Source of the DNA: Balanoglossus misakiensis
Lineage: Eukaryota; Hemichordata
Length of the DNA: 64,000 nt
Direction of reading: 5' to 3'
Assembly: GCA_040954595.2 (NCBI GenBank)
Contig: CM082586.2
Location: 8,246,001 to 8,310,000 of the forward strand
Position numbers and translations under genes: made by a program. The stretch's first letter is position 1. Each line of letters begins with the position of its first letter. Below, in pieces: positions 63,607 through 64,000 of this stretch. Under the pieces are notes generated by a model. That model was not told where the DNA came from. It saw only the letters and a list, made by a program, of their open reading frames with translations, and ran no database searches.

Positions 63607-64000
63607 GTAACAGAATGGAGTATTGTATCCTTGGGGGAGCCTTGGACAAATTCATATTTTTCACTTGGGACGTAGGAGTACACAAGAATTCATAATTTTT
63701 ATAAATGCTTTATACGAAATTCATAGGACGACACATTAAGATATACGAGAAATGTTTGCTAGATTTTAGCTATGACGTGTAATGCTGTCACATTCATAAA
63801 CACGATAGAATCATGCATGTTTGATTTCAGTGGCACAAGACAATCTCTGTTTGGTGTGTAGTCATACATCTGTTTAGTTTTCCAACTTATAACCGAGTAA
63901 TATTAAGTGACAAAGAATCACATTTATATTGAATTTACGAAAACTCATTTGCATTTCTTGCAATGAAAAGAGTTGTAAAAATAAAAAAATAGGCTTACTT
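63607..64000 (+). other. Start of intron 10
   Basis: AT-rich sequence after the exon 10 donor; no further exon is seen before the window ends. Confidence 0.7.

Noticed and set aside
1-64000. tRNA, rRNA, CRISPR arrays or bacterial-type operons
   Set aside because: No cloverleaf with an internal B box, no rRNA core sequence and no spaced repeat array was seen; the split gene shows this is animal DNA.

Overview
This is a metazoan genomic window: AT-rich, mostly non-coding, with split genes, GT/AG introns, microsatellites, LINE remnants and MITE-like inverted-repeat elements. The only gene I can name with confidence is a family C (class 3) GPCR of the GABA-B receptor type on the + strand, which runs off the right end. 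The gene type, large introns and repeat content suggest a marine invertebrate (lancelet, hemichordate or similar); the sequence alone does not fix the taxon.

Layout. 1-12.8 kb: no recognisable host gene. It holds a decayed LINE 3' end (about 2085-2700), a GC-rich segment with an anonymous ORF (3.2-3.85 kb) and a striking hairpin element bounded by 14-bp direct repeats (4.35-4.46 kb). 12821-13066: a signal-peptide exon (1A) encoding the start of a GABA-B-type ligand-binding domain. 13-38 kb: non-coding, with an antisense 5'-truncated LINE flanked by a 13-bp target-site duplication (18784-20992), several MITE-like elements and a hammerhead-like motif (23.3 kb). 38451-38705: a second, homologous signal-peptide exon (1B). 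38.7-53.3 kb: a 14.5-kb intron. 53255-63606: nine further exons (2-10). Every junction keeps the reading frame, giving 459 residues with exon 1B or 456 with exon 1A. Together they make nearly the whole extracellular Venus-flytrap domain. The seven-transmembrane and cytoplasmic parts lie beyond the window.

The most interesting points: (1) two alternative or duplicated signal-peptide exons 25 kb apart, both ending in phase 0 and both able to join exon 2; (2) a mosaic binding pocket, in which the equivalents of GABBR1 W65, S130, Y250, W278 and E349 are kept while S153 and H170 are replaced (by Ala and Phe), suggesting a divergent GABA-B-like receptor with changed ligand recognition; (3) an extra segment of about 15 residues with an additional cysteine in exon 10; (4) a LINE insertion dated as fairly recent by its intact ORF and perfect target-site duplication; (5) several two-copy inverted-repeat families that can be delimited by comparing copies inside this window.
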